64,000 nucleotides of DNA. Source: CAZTHM01 sp041946825 (lineage in GTDB: Bacteria; Acidobacteriota; Terriglobia; UBA7540). Position 1 is the first letter of the stretch. Each line of letters starts with the position of its first letter. Shown here piece by piece: positions 62,943 through 64,000 of the stretch. The stretch lies in the NCBI GenBank assembly GCA_041946825.1, contig JBHGBD010000026.1, positions 5,583 through 69,582 on the forward strand. The letters are read 5' to 3'. The notes beneath the pieces are model-generated. The model was given only the letters and a program-made list of their open reading frames with translations, made no database searches and was not told the origin of the DNA. The position numbers were made by a program, and so were the translations under genes.

Positions 62943-63896
62943 TTAGATAAAGAGCCTGCTCACGGAGGTTTCCTCGTGAATCGAACGGATGGCCTCCGCC
63001 AGCAGCCTGGCGACGCTCAGAATCTTGATCTTCGAACACCTCTCGCCCTCAGGAGAAAGCGGAATCGAATTGGTGGTGACCACTTGCTCAAGGCGCGAAC
63101 TGTTGATCTTGTTGATGGCGTCGCCGGCGAAAACCCCGTGCGTGCAGCAGGCGAAGACTTTTTCGGCGCCTTTGTCGAGAAGCGCCTGGGCGGCGCGGAC
63201 CAATGTTCCGCCGGTATCAATCATGTCGTCCACAATCAGGCAGTTCTTTCCCACGACGTCGCCGATCACGTTGAACATCTCGACGACGTGGGCGTCTTCT
63301 CGCCGCTTGTCGATGATCGCCAGGGGGGCCTTCATCTTCTTTGCGAACGATCGGGCCCGCTCCACGCCCCCCGGGTCGGGAGAGACAATCACCAGATTCT
63401 TGAGTTTCAATTTTCGGAAGTAGCTTACCGTGACGGGGGTTGCGTAAAGATGATCCACCGGGATATTGAAATAACCCTGAATTTGCCCCGCGTGCAGGTC
63501 GAGCGCCAGGACGCGATCGGCGCCGGCGGAAGTAAGAAGGTCCGCCACAACCTTGGAGGATATCGGAACCCGTGGCCGGTCTTTCCGATCCTGCCGCGCA
63601 TAGCCGTAATAGGGAATCACAGCCGTAATTCGCTGCGCCGAAGCGCGACGAAACGCGTCCATCAGGATCAGGAGTTCCATCAAGTTGTCGTTCACCGGCC
63701 GGCAAGTCGGCTGGATGACGAAGACATCCGCGCCACGCACGTTTTCGAGGATTTGGAGCCGCACCTCGCCATCGGGGAATCGCCCTACGTACGCCTGGCC
63801 CAACGGCACATTCAACTGCTCACAAATCTCACGCGCCAGTGCCGGGTGGGCATTGCCGGAGAAGACTTTGAGCGTGTGCCGGTTCTTTTCCGCCAT
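62943..63896 (-). CDS. prs: Ribose-phosphate pyrophosphokinase
   Basis: The 317-residue protein has the ATP-site loop RKDRPRVPISSKVVADLL, the metal-binding VLALDLHAGQIQGYF, and the PRPP-binding loop LIVDDMIDTGGTL. It makes PRPP for nucleotides, His and Trp. It is directly upstream of rplY and downstream of the tRNA-Gln on the same strand. Confidence 0.97.
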   Translation of the reverse strand: MAEKNRHTLKVFSGNAHPALAREICEQLNVPLGQAYVGRFPDGEVRLQILENVRGADVFVIQPTCRPVNDNLMELLILMDAFRRASAQRITAVIPYYGYARQDRKDRPRVPISSKVVADLLTSAGADRVLALDLHAGQIQGYFNIPVDHLYATPVTVSYFRKLKLKNLVIVSPDPGGVERARSFAKKMKAPLAIIDKRREDAHVVEMFNVIGDVVGKNCLIVDDMIDTGGTLVRAAQALLDKGAEKVFACCTHGVFAGDAINKINSSRLEQVVTTNSIPLSPEGERCSKIKILSVARLLAEAIRSIHEETSVSRLFI

Positions 63897-63942
63897 GGTC
63901 AGGTCCTTACAAGCCAGAGTTTAATTCTCTCCGCCAATATCC

Positions 63943-64000
63943 TGGCTGGGAGGCCTGGATTCGAACCAGGGTTCCATGCTCCAAAGGCATGTGTCCTACC
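63943..64000 (-). tRNA. tRNA-Gln(TTG), 5' part cut by window edge
   Basis: Read on the minus strand, the sequence shows the anticodon stem CATGC/GCATG with loop CTTTGGA (anticodon TTG). The T arm is CCTGG-TTCGAAT-CCAGG, followed by acceptor strand CCTCCCA, discriminator G and an encoded CCA. Discriminator G fits glutamine. The D arm is only partly inside the window. Confidence 0.88.

Overview
This is a GC-rich bacterial chromosomal window that looks most like an Acidobacteriota member. The evidence is a large Oar-like TonB-dependent receptor with a carboxypeptidase-regulatory-like N-terminus, preceded by a DUF5666 protein. It also has several Tat-exported proteins, a cytochrome c-PQQ dehydrogenase, a secreted protease with a choice-of-anchor tail, and many short dispersed repeats of the kinds often seen in this phylum. 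A YidC with a long periplasmic domain and the TonB receptor indicate a diderm cell. The phylum call is inferred from gene content, not from a marker tree.

Layout. 1-3.7 kb: two tandem GIDE-domain membrane proteins, archease, an MBL-fold protein with a degraded metal site, and a cupin. 3.8-8.6 kb: the conserved rpmH-rnpA-yidD-yidC-jag-mnmE block. 8.6-11.3 kb: a DUF4258/DUF2283 pair, murJ and a zinc-ribbon protein. 11.6-21.1 kb: cell-surface genes (small exported protein, DUF5666 protein, TonB receptor), glgC, and a subtilase-fold secreted protein. 21.4-28.5 kb: argJ, purH, a membrane-anchored methyltransferase, selA and a zinc alcohol dehydrogenase. 28.5-37.9 kb: a DUF3500 pseudogene and an eight-gene corrinoid-dependent one-carbon cluster. 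38.4-50.1 kb: mixed metabolism (thymidylate-synthase-like, PQQ dehydrogenase, Gfo/Idh/MocA, citrate synthase, Rieske, TPR, TIM-barrel, lipA). 50.2-52.3 kb: an APC permease and a UGA-interrupted AhpD-like gene. 52.4-57.3 kb: a two-component pair split by a repeat-flanked four-helix-bundle gene, then a sulfite-oxidase-like enzyme with its cytochrome. 57.4-64 kb: alr-dnaB-rplI-rpsR-rpsF-pth-rplY-prs-tRNA-Gln.

Two results stand out. (1) At 51693-52259 an AhpD-like gene is interrupted by one in-frame UGA exactly where the second active-site cysteine should be (Glu67, Cys79, UGA82, His86, the AhpD spacing). A hairpin follows immediately and selA lies elsewhere in the window. This is a strong candidate CxxU selenoprotein. 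(2) The minus-strand cluster at 29033-37864 encodes a corrinoid protein, a MetF-like reductase with a Cys-rich tail, a methyl-THF:corrinoid methyltransferase, a homocysteine-methyltransferase-like protein, DUF1638, two UroD/CmuA-type methyltransferases and the corrinoid activator RACo. The set resembles a split-up chloromethane or O-demethylation pathway that feeds methyl groups into folate; the methyl donor is unknown.

Several repeat families lie between genes (REP-like, CTGTCATCCTGAG inverted repeats, CACAGAG, GTAGCGGCG, and short 'word' repeats). In at least three places they enter coding sequence: a signal-peptide-like N-terminus, a kinase C-terminus and a methyltransferase C-terminus.
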